Shown here piece after piece: positions 6,142 to 12,205 of a DNA stretch of 12,865 nt (the first letter of the stretch is position 1; every line of letters begins with the position of its first letter). Location of the stretch: positions 1 through 12,865 of the forward strand of contig UQML01000044.1 in NCBI GenBank assembly GCA_900542265.1, read 5' to 3'. Source of the DNA: an uncultured Eggerthella sp. Its GTDB lineage: Bacteria; Actinomycetota; Coriobacteriia; Coriobacteriales; Eggerthellaceae. The position numbers and the translations under genes are program-made. The notes under the pieces are model-generated. The model was given only the letters and a program-made list of their open reading frames with translations. It ran no database searches and was not told where the DNA came from.

Positions 6142-6519
6142 ATGGGCGGCTTATTTTTATTAGCAGCATTAGGTGGTGTGTTGAGTTCTGTTCAAGGGCC
6201 TACCAATACCGCTTTGGCAAAAACCACGGGACGCGCTTTTGCTACCTTCTTTTCATTCTGTTCAGGATCTCTTGTTCTCTTTATCTTGATTCAATGCTTG
6301 GGCTCGGGAGATTTAACGCTTGTAACAACAGCTGAGCCGTGGCAAGTTACTGGTGGACTCTTTGGCTTTATTGTTATTGTGTCTACTATTTTTGCGACTC
6401 CGCATTTAGGTGTTGCACTGACAACAATGTCATTAATGGTGGGCAAAATTGTGAGCGGGGTTGCCATCGATCTCTTAGGTCTTTTCGGTCTTCACCAAAG
6501 AACACTTACGCTTGAATAG
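6142..6519 (+). CDS. DMT/YdcZ-family membrane protein, N-terminal part (cut by TAG)
   Basis: A 125-residue hydrophobic protein of the DMT_YdcZ (formerly DUF606) type, a small-multidrug/EamA-like family of mostly unknown substrate. It contains four membrane segments and the first copy of an internal repeat (GGLFGFIVIVSTIFATPHLG, then MVGKIVSGVAIDLLGLFG). It ends at TAG (6517-6519) before the last helix of this first repeat. That helix (GIILLFVGITLIS) continues in the same reading frame just after the stop, so this looks like a two-repeat gene of about 301 residues interrupted by one nonsense codon. Start: ATG at 6142 fits the family N-terminus; AAGGAA lies 11 nt upstream and a stronger AAGGAGG 21 nt upstream. 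An in-frame GTG at 6106 would add 12 basic residues. Could be a pseudogene, a sequencing error or a readthrough site. Confidence 0.75.
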   Translation: MGGLFLLAALGGVLSSVQGPTNTALAKTTGRAFATFFSFCSGSLVLFILIQCLGSGDLTLVTTAEPWQVTGGLFGFIVIVSTIFATPHLGVALTTMSLMVGKIVSGVAIDLLGLFGLHQRTLTLE

Positions 6520-6522
6520 GCG

Positions 6523-7050
6523 ATGGGGATTATCCTTCTCTTTGTAGGAATAACCCTCATCAGTATTGATAGGAAGCGCGCCAATCCGCAAACAAATCAA
6601 ACAAGATCGGTCTCTCAAATTATTTTGCCTGTTATTTTGATGTTTATTGCTGGTTGTGGTAATTCAATTCAAGCACCCGTCAATGCATCGCTATCTCAGG
6701 TGGTGGGCACGCTTGAAGCCACCCTCGTATCTTTTTTGGGCGGCCTTATGTGTGCCTCGGTCTTTCTTTTGATAAGCCAGTTGCGTGCATGTCAAAGTGT
6801 CTCAATACAGAAGTCCTGGACGTGCTTAGGCGGCCTCTACGGTGTTTGTATCTGTATCGTAACAATTGTTGTCACCCCTGCTTTAGGGACGACATCGCTT
6901 GTATCGCTTCAGATGCTTGGGCAAATGACTGGCGGTCTTATTATTGATACCTTTGGGTTTTTAGATTGTATGAAACTAAGAATTACCGTTATGCGTGCAC
7001 TAGGAATTGCGCTCATCGCTATAGGGTCACTGTTTGTTGCGTATCTCTAA
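6523..7050 (+). CDS. DMT/YdcZ-family membrane protein, C-terminal part
   Basis: In the same frame as the preceding fragment, 3 nt after its TAG (TAG GCG ATG). Residues 1-14 are the final helix of repeat 1, then a polar linker (about 15-33), then a full second repeat of about 140 residues. The second repeat includes GGLYGVCICIVTIVVTPALG and MLGQMTGGLIIDTFGFLD, clearly homologous to the matching segments of the N-terminal part. No ribosome binding site precedes the ATG, so independent translation would need reinitiation from the stop. The last 24 bp overlap the end of the convergent membrane-protein gene. If the TAG is real the protein is most likely non-functional; if it is an assembly error this is the second half of an intact transporter. 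Confidence 0.72.
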   Translation: MGIILLFVGITLISIDRKRANPQTNQTRSVSQIILPVILMFIAGCGNSIQAPVNASLSQVVGTLEATLVSFLGGLMCASVFLLISQLRACQSVSIQKSWTCLGGLYGVCICIVTIVVTPALGTTSLVSLQMLGQMTGGLIIDTFGFLDCMKLRITVMRALGIALIAIGSLFVAYL

Positions 7051-7710
7051 TAGTTCTAGCGGCTTGTCAGAGCGTCTTTTGTCTATTTGTGAAAAAAGCT
7101 TCTTGGTTACCGTTTTGGCGATTTTTGCCTTCTTGAGGCTGGGTACCTCTTTGTCAACGCGATTAAACAGGATTGAGAGCACAACGAGCAAAATGATATT
7201 GATTAAAGCGATTGGTTCAATAATGCGCACCATCGTTACCGCATAAAACTCCCAGACGCAGGAAGCGCCAGCAAGAACTGCCATTAAGGCATAGGTAAGA
7301 GTGCGAGGTTTGCGTTCGTAAAAGCAGCGAAACCCTTGGATATTGATAATGGAACATAAAATAGCGCTCAGTAGTGCCATAACGCCATCAAGACGCATGA
7401 GGGTTGCAAGGGAGAATCCATTGTACATAGTGCCGCCTGCAGCAACGGCATCCAGACCACCCTCCCATGTTTGTCCTTGATTGAATGCAAGAATAGCCAT
7501 CACAACTGAAAAAACCACACAGATAAAGGTCCAGATCATAAAGAGATTTAAAATGCGATGCATCCACGTGCGCACTGGGGTCATTACATAGCCATCTGGT
7601 CCAATGCGATTACCGTCTTTGTCGTAGTGCTCGTAGAGTGGTTTTTTTTCAGGAGTTGGTTCAGGATTAATAACGTTTGATTGATCTTTAGAACGAGGCT
7701 TGAGACGCAT
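7027..7710 (-). CDS. Unrecognised four-helix membrane protein
   Basis: A 227-residue protein that I do not recognise. Layout: a polar, charged N-terminus (1-50) containing HYDKDGNRIGPDGYV; four hydrophobic segments at about 52-74, 101-124, 136-158 and 163-183; then a basic C-terminal tail (about 190-227, many Lys/Arg), which by the positive-inside rule should be cytoplasmic. The N-terminal DKDGNRIGPDG looks like a small turn/metal-loop sequence but is not a recognisable domain. The ATG at 7710 has GAAAGG about 12 nt upstream, a long spacing. The gene converges on the DMT gene with a 24-bp overlap of the coding ends and diverges from the hydrolase gene. Reading frame length and hydrophobic pattern support a real gene; function unknown. 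Confidence 0.75.
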   Translation of the reverse strand: MRLKPRSKDQSNVINPEPTPEKKPLYEHYDKDGNRIGPDGYVMTPVRTWMHRILNLFMIWTFICVVFSVVMAILAFNQGQTWEGGLDAVAAGGTMYNGFSLATLMRLDGVMALLSAILCSIINIQGFRCFYERKPRTLTYALMAVLAGASCVWEFYAVTMVRIIEPIALINIILLVVLSILFNRVDKEVPSLKKAKIAKTVTKKLFSQIDKRRSDKPLELLEIRNKQ

Positions 7711-7831
7711 GGGGGATCATGCCTTTCGTGAGAGTGCTTTCTTCGAGGGGTTAAAGAGTAAGTGTATCCAAATCCCTTATTCATGCCTAGCAAATGTAAA
7801 CGTATTTCAGGTTAAAGGCACACCACGCAAC

Positions 7832-7892
7832 CGATAGTGCATCCGCTTGTTTTACAAGAGCGCTACAATAAAAAAGAAGTATCACACTATCG
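7832..7892. repeat. Inverted repeat upstream of the hydrolase gene
   Basis: CGATAGTG (7832-7839) and CACTATCG (7885-7892) are perfect 8-bp reverse complements flanking 45 bp that include TTTACA and TACAAT promoter-like words. They could be a pair of operator half-sites around the hydrolase promoter. Confidence 0.5.
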
Positions 7893-7915
7893 TTAAAGCA
7901 GAAAAGGACGCGAGT

Positions 7916-8953
7916 ATGCCTACTTTCAAAGGCGAGCACATTTTTTTTCCAAAAGCTGATCGTACCTGCCATGTTTTCCTTGAGGAAATCCATCCTCATA
8001 TCTATCATTCAAGTTACTCCATTGAGGGTTTTCCCTTTGCACGTCGTCTTGATTGGTATGCCGTCGTTGAACCAGGTAAACGCGCGCTTTTTATTGATAC
8101 GGGTTCGTGGGAATTAATTGGTACCGATACCCTTGATGCCGCGGTAGAGCAGCTCAATCTTGATTGGCAGCAGGTTGAAATTTTCATGACTCATTTCCAT
8201 GTTGATCATGAAGAATCGCTTCAGTATTGCCTCGCGCGTGGTGCTCGTACCGTATATTGCGGTCCTCAAAATGCGATCTCAAAAAAGATTATTGATCATT
8301 GGGGTCATGTGACAGGATCGGTAAGGGCAGGGGATCAAGCAGTTGTCGATGTGGTTATTTCGGTCGCTACGCGTCTTTCTGAAACCTCCATACCCCATCG
8401 CGAAATTGTTTTATCAGAAAACGATTACCTTGAAATTGCAGGGTATCAATTTCGTCCTATCTATACGCCAGGTCATACGGCAGAACATGTCATTTTATTT
8501 GAGACAAATGAGCGCTTTATTTTTGGTGGAGACCATATTATTGAGTCTTCGCCTGGCATTATGCAGTGGGTTGAGAATGATCATATGCTTCGTCGTTATT
8601 TAGAGACATTTCCACGTATTCGTGCGATGCGTCCTCAAGGGGTTTATATGTCTCATCACGAGCCTTTTACCAGTGAGGCAGAAGTGGATGCCTGTATAGA
8701 AAACATTATTGATTCTTATACTAAGCCGCTATCAAAGACGCTTGCAACGCTAACAGAAGCAGGGCGTCCTATGACTTCCTATGAAGTGGCTTGTCGTCAT
8801 TATGATTATCGTCCCGAGGGGCTTATGTCTTTTAATGATGATATGCGCTGTCGTCGTGTTGCTAATTCGTTTGGCTATCTTGAATATCTTTTTGATACCG
8901 GTGAAATTCAGCGTGCATATGACGATGAGGGAGTGTTGACCTATTGGGCGTAA
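7916..8953 (+). CDS. MBL-fold metallo-hydrolase with C-terminal winged-helix-like region
   Basis: A 345-residue metallo-beta-lactamase-fold hydrolase, expected to hold two metal ions and cleave a thioester, ester or similar bond. The metal signature is THFHVDH (92-98, HXHXDH), followed by GHTAEH (186-191, His187), GGDH (204-207, Asp206) and SHHEP (246-250). Residues about 250-345 form a mostly helical tail (MTSYEVACRHY...RRVANSFGYLEYLFDTGEI) resembling the BLACT_WH winged-helix region of LACTB2-type thioesterase/nuclease-like members. Start: ATG at 7916 with AAGGA 7 nt upstream; an in-frame TTG at 7847 would add 23 residues without a ribosome site. Monocistronic, with a terminator after it. 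Its position between a transporter and the acyl-CoA dehydrogenases makes a CoA-thioester or ester substrate plausible, but this is inference. Confidence 0.9.
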   Translation: MPTFKGEHIFFPKADRTCHVFLEEIHPHIYHSSYSIEGFPFARRLDWYAVVEPGKRALFIDTGSWELIGTDTLDAAVEQLNLDWQQVEIFMTHFHVDHEESLQYCLARGARTVYCGPQNAISKKIIDHWGHVTGSVRAGDQAVVDVVISVATRLSETSIPHREIVLSENDYLEIAGYQFRPIYTPGHTAEHVILFETNERFIFGGDHIIESSPGIMQWVENDHMLRRYLETFPRIRAMRPQGVYMSHHEPFTSEAEVDACIENIIDSYTKPLSKTLATLTEAGRPMTSYEVACRHYDYRPEGLMSFNDDMRCRRVANSFGYLEYLFDTGEIQRAYDDEGVLTYWA

Positions 8954-9015
8954 AAGTTCTTGATAACTTCTTTATCTATGGGATTCATCTACGGGGATGA
9001 CAAAGGCTTAAATTT

Positions 9016-9054
9016 TGATCGATGTTTCTATTTAAGAGATGTCGATCATTTTTT
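9016..9054 (+). terminator. Intrinsic terminator of the hydrolase gene
   Basis: TGATCGATGTTTCT (9016-9029) pairs fully with AGAGATGTCGATCA (9035-9048) through 14 pairs, three of them G-U wobbles, with loop ATTTA; TTTTTT follows. Confidence 0.85.
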
Positions 9055-9124
9055 ATGCGGTTTGTTGTTGCTGAGATATTTTTGAAGGCTTTTTTGAAGT
9101 ACTTAAGGAGCTTGTTAAAGGGCT

Positions 9125-9162
9125 TATAAAACAGCAAGGGAGGAAGCTTTCGCTTCCTCCCT
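9125..9162 (-). terminator. Intrinsic terminator of the minus-strand acyl-CoA dehydrogenase
   Basis: AGGGAGGAAGC (9137-9147) and GCTTCCTCCCT (9152-9162) form a perfect 11-bp stem; on the minus strand the loop is GAAA, giving a stable GCGAAAGC apex. TGCTGTTTTAT follows on the minus strand. It lies 45 bp after the dehydrogenase stop. Confidence 0.88.
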
Positions 9163-9206
9163 CCGGAATCCACCAAGAAATAAAATGCTTGGTTAAAAAG
9201 GTCGAC

Positions 9207-10460
9207 TTAGAGATCGAGCTTAGCGAGCTCGTCTGCGGTGAAGTCAAGGTCGGTACCAGCAATCCAGGTCTGGTACTCAACACGGCCACCGTGCTTTTCA
9301 ACACCACGAGCGATGGTGATGCGCTGTACGGTAGGAGCACCTTCCTCGAGCCACATAGCGCGGCAGTCACGATAAAGGAGCTCGGTAGGACCGTAAGGAG
9401 AATCCTCGAAGTAGCCGTCGCCACCGAAGATCTCGAGCATCTCGTCAGAAACGAGACGAGAAGTGTCGATAGAGAAGAGCTTGCACATTGCAGCTTTCTC
9501 GTCGATGTACTCGCCCTGAGGATCGATGTCGAAGTCATCGCAGAAGTCGATGATCATGCAGCGGAGAGCATGGAGATACATAGCCATGTTAGCAAGCTTA
9601 ACACGGATAGCCTGACGCTTGATGATCGGCTTACCGAAGGTTACACGATCATGTGCGCGAGCGATGGACATCTCGAGCATTCGCTGAGAAATACCGAGGT
9701 TAGAGGTTGCAATGTGAACACGAGATACAGCTAAGGAGTGCATAGCGATCTTCATGCCCTGACCCTCTTCACCGAGGAGGTACTTAGGATCAAGTACAAC
9801 GTTGGTGAACTTGAGGCCGGTGTGACCGGAGCCACGGCAGCCCATCATGTGAGGCATAGGAACAATTTCAAAGCCGGGGAGATCCATTGGTACGAAGAAA
9901 GCGGAGAGACGCTCGTCGCCGCTCTTCTCAGGATCAGTTACAGCAATGACGTAGGAGAACTGAGAGCAGTCAGTGTGGGAAATGAGCCATTTCTCACCAT
10001 TGAGAAGGTAGGTGCCGTCCTCTTGCTTAATAGCAGTGGTGTGAAGGTCAGCGCCAGTACCACCAGTCTTCTCAGTAAGAGCGAAGTTGGTGAAGATGGT
10101 CTTGTCCTGGAACTTAGGCATGTACTCAGCCTTGAGCTCTGGCTTACCAAAGTCGTCAAGGATGCGCCAGTTCAAGTCAGATGCGTAGTGCATGTGCATA
10201 CGCATACCCGAAGGTCCACGAGAGAACTCTTCCTGAACTTGAAGAATTTCCTTCTCGTTGAGGCCCCATCCACCGTACTCTACAGGGAGAGAGAAGCGAT
10301 AGATGTTGTTCTCAATGTTTGACTGATAGAACTTCTCGGGGAAAGTGTTAGTAACCTCGATTTCCTTTTGCCACTCAGTGTAAGGACCTTCAACCAGTTC
10401 GCGAACCTTCTTGAGGAATGCCTGGAACTGCTCGTCGGTAATAGTAGCGTTTGGATTCAT
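9207..10460 (-). CDS. Acyl-CoA dehydrogenase, MCAD-type active site
   Basis: A 417-residue FAD flavoenzyme of the acyl-CoA dehydrogenase family, which interconverts acyl-CoA and 2-enoyl-CoA with electron-transfer flavoprotein as partner. Visible: N-terminal helical domain (1-120); the FAD/substrate segment FALTEKTGGTGADL (126-139) and NGEKWLISH (154-162) in the beta domain; FGKPI and the C-terminal helical domain (275 onward); EIFGGDGY (343-350). The segment YRDCRAMWLEEGAPTVQR aligns without gaps to the MCAD YRD...YEGT...IQR segment, placing Glu373 at the catalytic base position (Glu376 of MCAD). The helix-G position used as base in IVD/LCAD is Ser246 here. The ATG at 10460 has AGGAGG 7 nt upstream. 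Single gene with its own terminator, divergent from the CaiA-like gene. Substrate and direction (oxidation or reduction) cannot be read from sequence. Confidence 0.93.
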   Translation of the reverse strand: MNPNATITDEQFQAFLKKVRELVEGPYTEWQKEIEVTNTFPEKFYQSNIENNIYRFSLPVEYGGWGLNEKEILQVQEEFSRGPSGMRMHMHYASDLNWRILDDFGKPELKAEYMPKFQDKTIFTNFALTEKTGGTGADLHTTAIKQEDGTYLLNGEKWLISHTDCSQFSYVIAVTDPEKSGDERLSAFFVPMDLPGFEIVPMPHMMGCRGSGHTGLKFTNVVLDPKYLLGEEGQGMKIAMHSLAVSRVHIATSNLGISQRMLEMSIARAHDRVTFGKPIIKRQAIRVKLANMAMYLHALRCMIIDFCDDFDIDPQGEYIDEKAAMCKLFSIDTSRLVSDEMLEIFGGDGYFEDSPYGPTELLYRDCRAMWLEEGAPTVQRITIARGVEKHGGRVEYQTWIAGTDLDFTADELAKLDL

Positions 10461-10570
10461 TAAACCCTCCTAAATGGTTTGTGATGGAGACTTTTGGTCT
10501 TCATTTGAATCGTAATGCGGTAGATTCCGGATTTCCGCTAGCGATAAGTTTACCATCTCGTCCCAAAAAC

Positions 10571-10582
10571 CTGTCCAATAGG
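10571..10582 (-). promoter_or_regulatory. CCTATTGGACA box facing the minus-strand dehydrogenase
   Basis: On the minus strand CCTATTGGACAG, identical over 11 nt to the box upstream of the CaiA-like gene and over 10 nt (TATTGGACAG) to the MFS box. Its final A is 112 nt before the ATG. TTGGAC could be a -35, but no good -10 stands at 16-18 bp; TAAACT is at 20. Confidence 0.5.
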
Positions 10583-10822
10583 TAATAAACCTCACATTAA
10601 TAGGCATTCATAGACGCGCCCTATAAATCGTCTGAAGTGCGTAGATAAAAGAGATAATGTGATGTCAAAGGGTATTTTTTAAGCTGTGAACGGTTTAAAA
10701 CTAAATACTGATTGTTGGGATATTACATTAGCCCTGTTTTATACCCTTTATCGAAATCGTCATGCATGTTTTTCTACAGCTTATATATTATTTAGTAGCA
10801 TGCCATCGAAATATAGAAGACA

Positions 10823-10846
10823 CCAATAGGAATTCCTGCTATTGCC
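10823..10846. repeat. CCAATAGG dyad around an EcoRI-type palindrome
   Basis: CCAATAGG (10823-10830) is the reverse complement of CCTATTGG at 10856-10863. It also forms a dyad with CTATTG (10839-10844), around the palindrome AGGAATTCCT (10828-10837). So up to three copies of the CTATTGG core lie within 41 bp upstream of the CaiA-like gene. Confidence 0.6.
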
Positions 10847-10855
10847 AGGGTTAAA

Positions 10856-10866
10856 CCTATTGGACA
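10856..10866 (+). promoter_or_regulatory. CCTATTGGACA box facing the CaiA-like gene
   Basis: The box ends 113 nt before the ATG at 10979, nearly the same distance as the inverted copy from the divergent gene (112 nt). It runs on into CTTTGTG, a word also following the second GGACA copy upstream of the MFS gene (4279-4291). Confidence 0.5.
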
Positions 10867-10869
10867 CTT

Positions 10870-10887
10870 TGTGAAGTGAACTTCACA
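10870..10887. promoter_or_regulatory. 18-bp operator-like palindrome
   Basis: TGTGAAGT-GA-ACTTCACA: perfect 8-bp arms around a 2-bp centre, starting 3 bp after the TATTGGACA box. TGTGA and TCACA half-sites are spaced by 8 rather than the 6 bp of CRP/GlxR sites, so a TetR/GntR-like or other dimeric regulator is at least as likely. If the box is a -35, the palindrome covers the spacer and -10, the classic repressor position. Confidence 0.65.
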
Positions 10888-10906
10888 CTTTTGGCATGCA
10901 TTAAGT

Positions 10907-10935
10907 CCAGAAAACTGGCGATTTTATGCCGCCAG
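10907..10935 (+). repeat. Mutually exclusive hairpins in the CaiA-like leader
   Basis: CCAG (10907-10910) can pair with CTGG (10915-10918) over AAAA; alternatively CTGGCG (10915-10920) pairs with CGCCAG (10930-10935) over a 9-nt loop. The shared middle strand means only one can form at a time. Short stems, so the significance is uncertain. Confidence 0.4.
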
Positions 10936-10942
10936 GACCGTT

Positions 10943-10962
10943 TCATCTTTATATAAAGATGA
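10943..10962. repeat. Perfect 20-bp palindrome abutting the CaiA-like ribosome site
   Basis: TCATCTTTATATAAAGATGA is an exact 20-bp palindrome. It runs directly into the ribosome binding site (GAGGAGAAGGAG, 10961 onward) 16 bp before the ATG. As RNA it would form an 8-bp hairpin just 5' of the ribosome site; as DNA it is a good dimeric-protein site. Confidence 0.85.
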
Positions 10963-10978
10963 GGAGAAGGAGAAGATT

Positions 10979-12130
10979 ATGGATTATGGTCTTACCGACG
11001 AGCAGGAGTTACTCGTCGATTCTCTCAAGGAGTACGCGGAGCGCTACTTCGACGATGAGGCTGTACGTCAAATGTACGAGAATCATCAAGTAAGCGCTGA
11101 AGCACAAGATGCTTACCGCGATGCTGGATTCCCCTTCATGGGTCTCCCTGAGGAAGTCGGCGGCATTCCTACCGATCATGTTACCCTTGGCCTCATGACT
11201 GAGAAGCTTTATGAGTTCACTGGTGCAATGACTCCATTCATGACCGGTATGCTCGCTTGTGCTGACCTCGCTGAGTTTGGTACTCCAGAGCAATCCGCAG
11301 TCATTATGGAAGAGTATGAAAAGTCTGGTCAGTCTGTAGCTGCTCTTTGCCTTTCTGAGCCAGCAGCTGGTTCTGACAACATGGGTATGACCATGACCTC
11401 TAAGAAGCAGGCAGACGGCACCTATATTCTCAATGGTCAAAAGACCTGGGTTACCAACGGTGCAGACGTACCTTACTTGCTCGTTATCTGCAAAGATGAA
11501 GATCCTGCTCGTGAGAATAACAAGATGTCTCTCTGGCTTGTTAAGCGCGACACCCCAGGTGTATCTACTGCTCACCTCACCAAGCTCGGTCAGCACACGG
11601 TACCTTTCGTTGATGTATTCTTTGACAACGTGGTTGTTAACGAGAATCAGCGTGTAGGTGAAGCTGGTGCTGGTTGGCTGCTCCTCATGAAGAACTTTGA
11701 GTTTGAGCGCTGCTTGGTTGTTGCACAGGGTCTTGGTCTTGCACAAGCTGCACAAAATGATGCAGTTCAGTACGCTAAAGATCGTATTGCTTTTGGTAAG
11801 CCTATCGTTACCAACCCACGCGTACAGGGTCTTATTGAGCAAAACGAAATCATTTTGCAACAGTCCCGTCATTGGCTCTACTACTGCCTCTGGAAGCTTG
11901 ATCAGGGTGAATCCATCAACGCTGACATTGCTATGTTGAAATCATGGGGAACTCGTGCACATCTTCAAGTTGCAGACAATGCTATCGAGATTTTCGGTGG
12001 TCTGGGTTATACTGAGGAAGTTCGTGTTGGACGTATTTGGCGTGACCTTCGTGGTAACATGCTTGCTGGCGGTACTTGCGAGGTTATGGACTACATCGCA
12101 GGTCGTGCTGTTCCGAAGTGGTACAAGTAG
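10979..12130 (+). CDS. Acyl-CoA dehydrogenase, CaiA-like
   Basis: A 383-residue FAD acyl-CoA dehydrogenase-family enzyme. The start MDYGLTDEQELLV and end IWRDLRGNMLAGG...GRAVPKWYK resemble, from memory, CaiA (crotonobetainyl-CoA reductase; MDFNLNDEQELF... and FWRDLR...GRAVLKQYR), and length matches (380). Visible: CLSEPAAGSDNMGM (124-137), NGQKTWVTNGAD (152-163), FGKPI (272-276), EIFGGLGY (337-344). The usual catalytic YEGT is LAGGT (362-366), with Gly364 where MCAD has Glu. Instead, Glu243 in FEFERCLVVAQG (240-251) matches the helix-G base of IVD/LCAD and the same ER in CaiA. ATG at 10979 with GGAGAAGGAG upstream. Followed 75 bp later by fixA, so the enzyme probably exchanges electrons with a FixAB-type flavoprotein. 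CaiA-like sequence suggests an enoyl-CoA reductase; the substrate (carnitine-derived, aromatic or other) is unknown. Confidence 0.92.
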   Translation: MDYGLTDEQELLVDSLKEYAERYFDDEAVRQMYENHQVSAEAQDAYRDAGFPFMGLPEEVGGIPTDHVTLGLMTEKLYEFTGAMTPFMTGMLACADLAEFGTPEQSAVIMEEYEKSGQSVAALCLSEPAAGSDNMGMTMTSKKQADGTYILNGQKTWVTNGADVPYLLVICKDEDPARENNKMSLWLVKRDTPGVSTAHLTKLGQHTVPFVDVFFDNVVVNENQRVGEAGAGWLLLMKNFEFERCLVVAQGLGLAQAAQNDAVQYAKDRIAFGKPIVTNPRVQGLIEQNEIILQQSRHWLYYCLWKLDQGESINADIAMLKSWGTRAHLQVADNAIEIFGGLGYTEEVRVGRIWRDLRGNMLAGGTCEVMDYIAGRAVPKWYK

Positions 12131-12158
12131 GCTACGACGAATCGTCTTACACAGTTCA

Positions 12159-12190
12159 ATCTATAAGATTTGTAGATATACAAATTAGAT
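12159..12190 (+). repeat. Hairpin abutting the fixA ribosome site
   Basis: ATTTGTA (12168-12174) and TACAAAT (12179-12185) pair over a GATA loop; outer ATCTA (12159-12163) and TAGAT (12186-12190) extend the stem after a 4-nt bulge. The ribosome site AGGAG starts at the next base, 12191. No T-run, so not a terminator; possible mRNA processing or translation-control element between two operon genes. Confidence 0.65.
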
Positions 12191-12205
12191 AGGAGCAAAA
12201 AGGTT

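Larger units (their letters stand above)
10461..10978. promoter_or_regulatory. 518-bp divergent regulatory region between two acyl-CoA dehydrogenase genes
   Basis: No coding sequence. It holds two oppositely oriented TATTGGACA boxes, each about 112 nt from its start codon, and several inverted repeats: TCACATTA/TAATGTGA (10592-10599 and 10655-10662), AAAGGGTAT/ATACCCTTT (10667-10675 and 10741-10749) and GCATGCCA/TGGCATGC. It also contains CCAATAGG/CCTATTGG boxes, an 18-bp palindrome and a 20-bp palindrome. It is AT-rich between 10620 and 10800. Its length and symmetry suggest binding of more than one regulator. Confidence 0.65.

Noticed and set aside
6517..6519. TAG as a pyrrolysine or recoded sense codon
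   Set aside because: TAG ends trpS and the CaiA-like gene normally here, and no pyl genes or recoding structure are visible; a mutation or sequence error is simpler.
9189..10322. Two long open frames antisense to the minus-strand dehydrogenase
   Set aside because: Shadow frames of a well-supported gene; low-complexity composition and no ribosome sites.
11009..11872. Long open frame antisense to the CaiA-like gene
   Set aside because: It lies wholly within a clearly real gene on the other strand, has no ribosome site and no recognisable domain; it is a product of codon bias.
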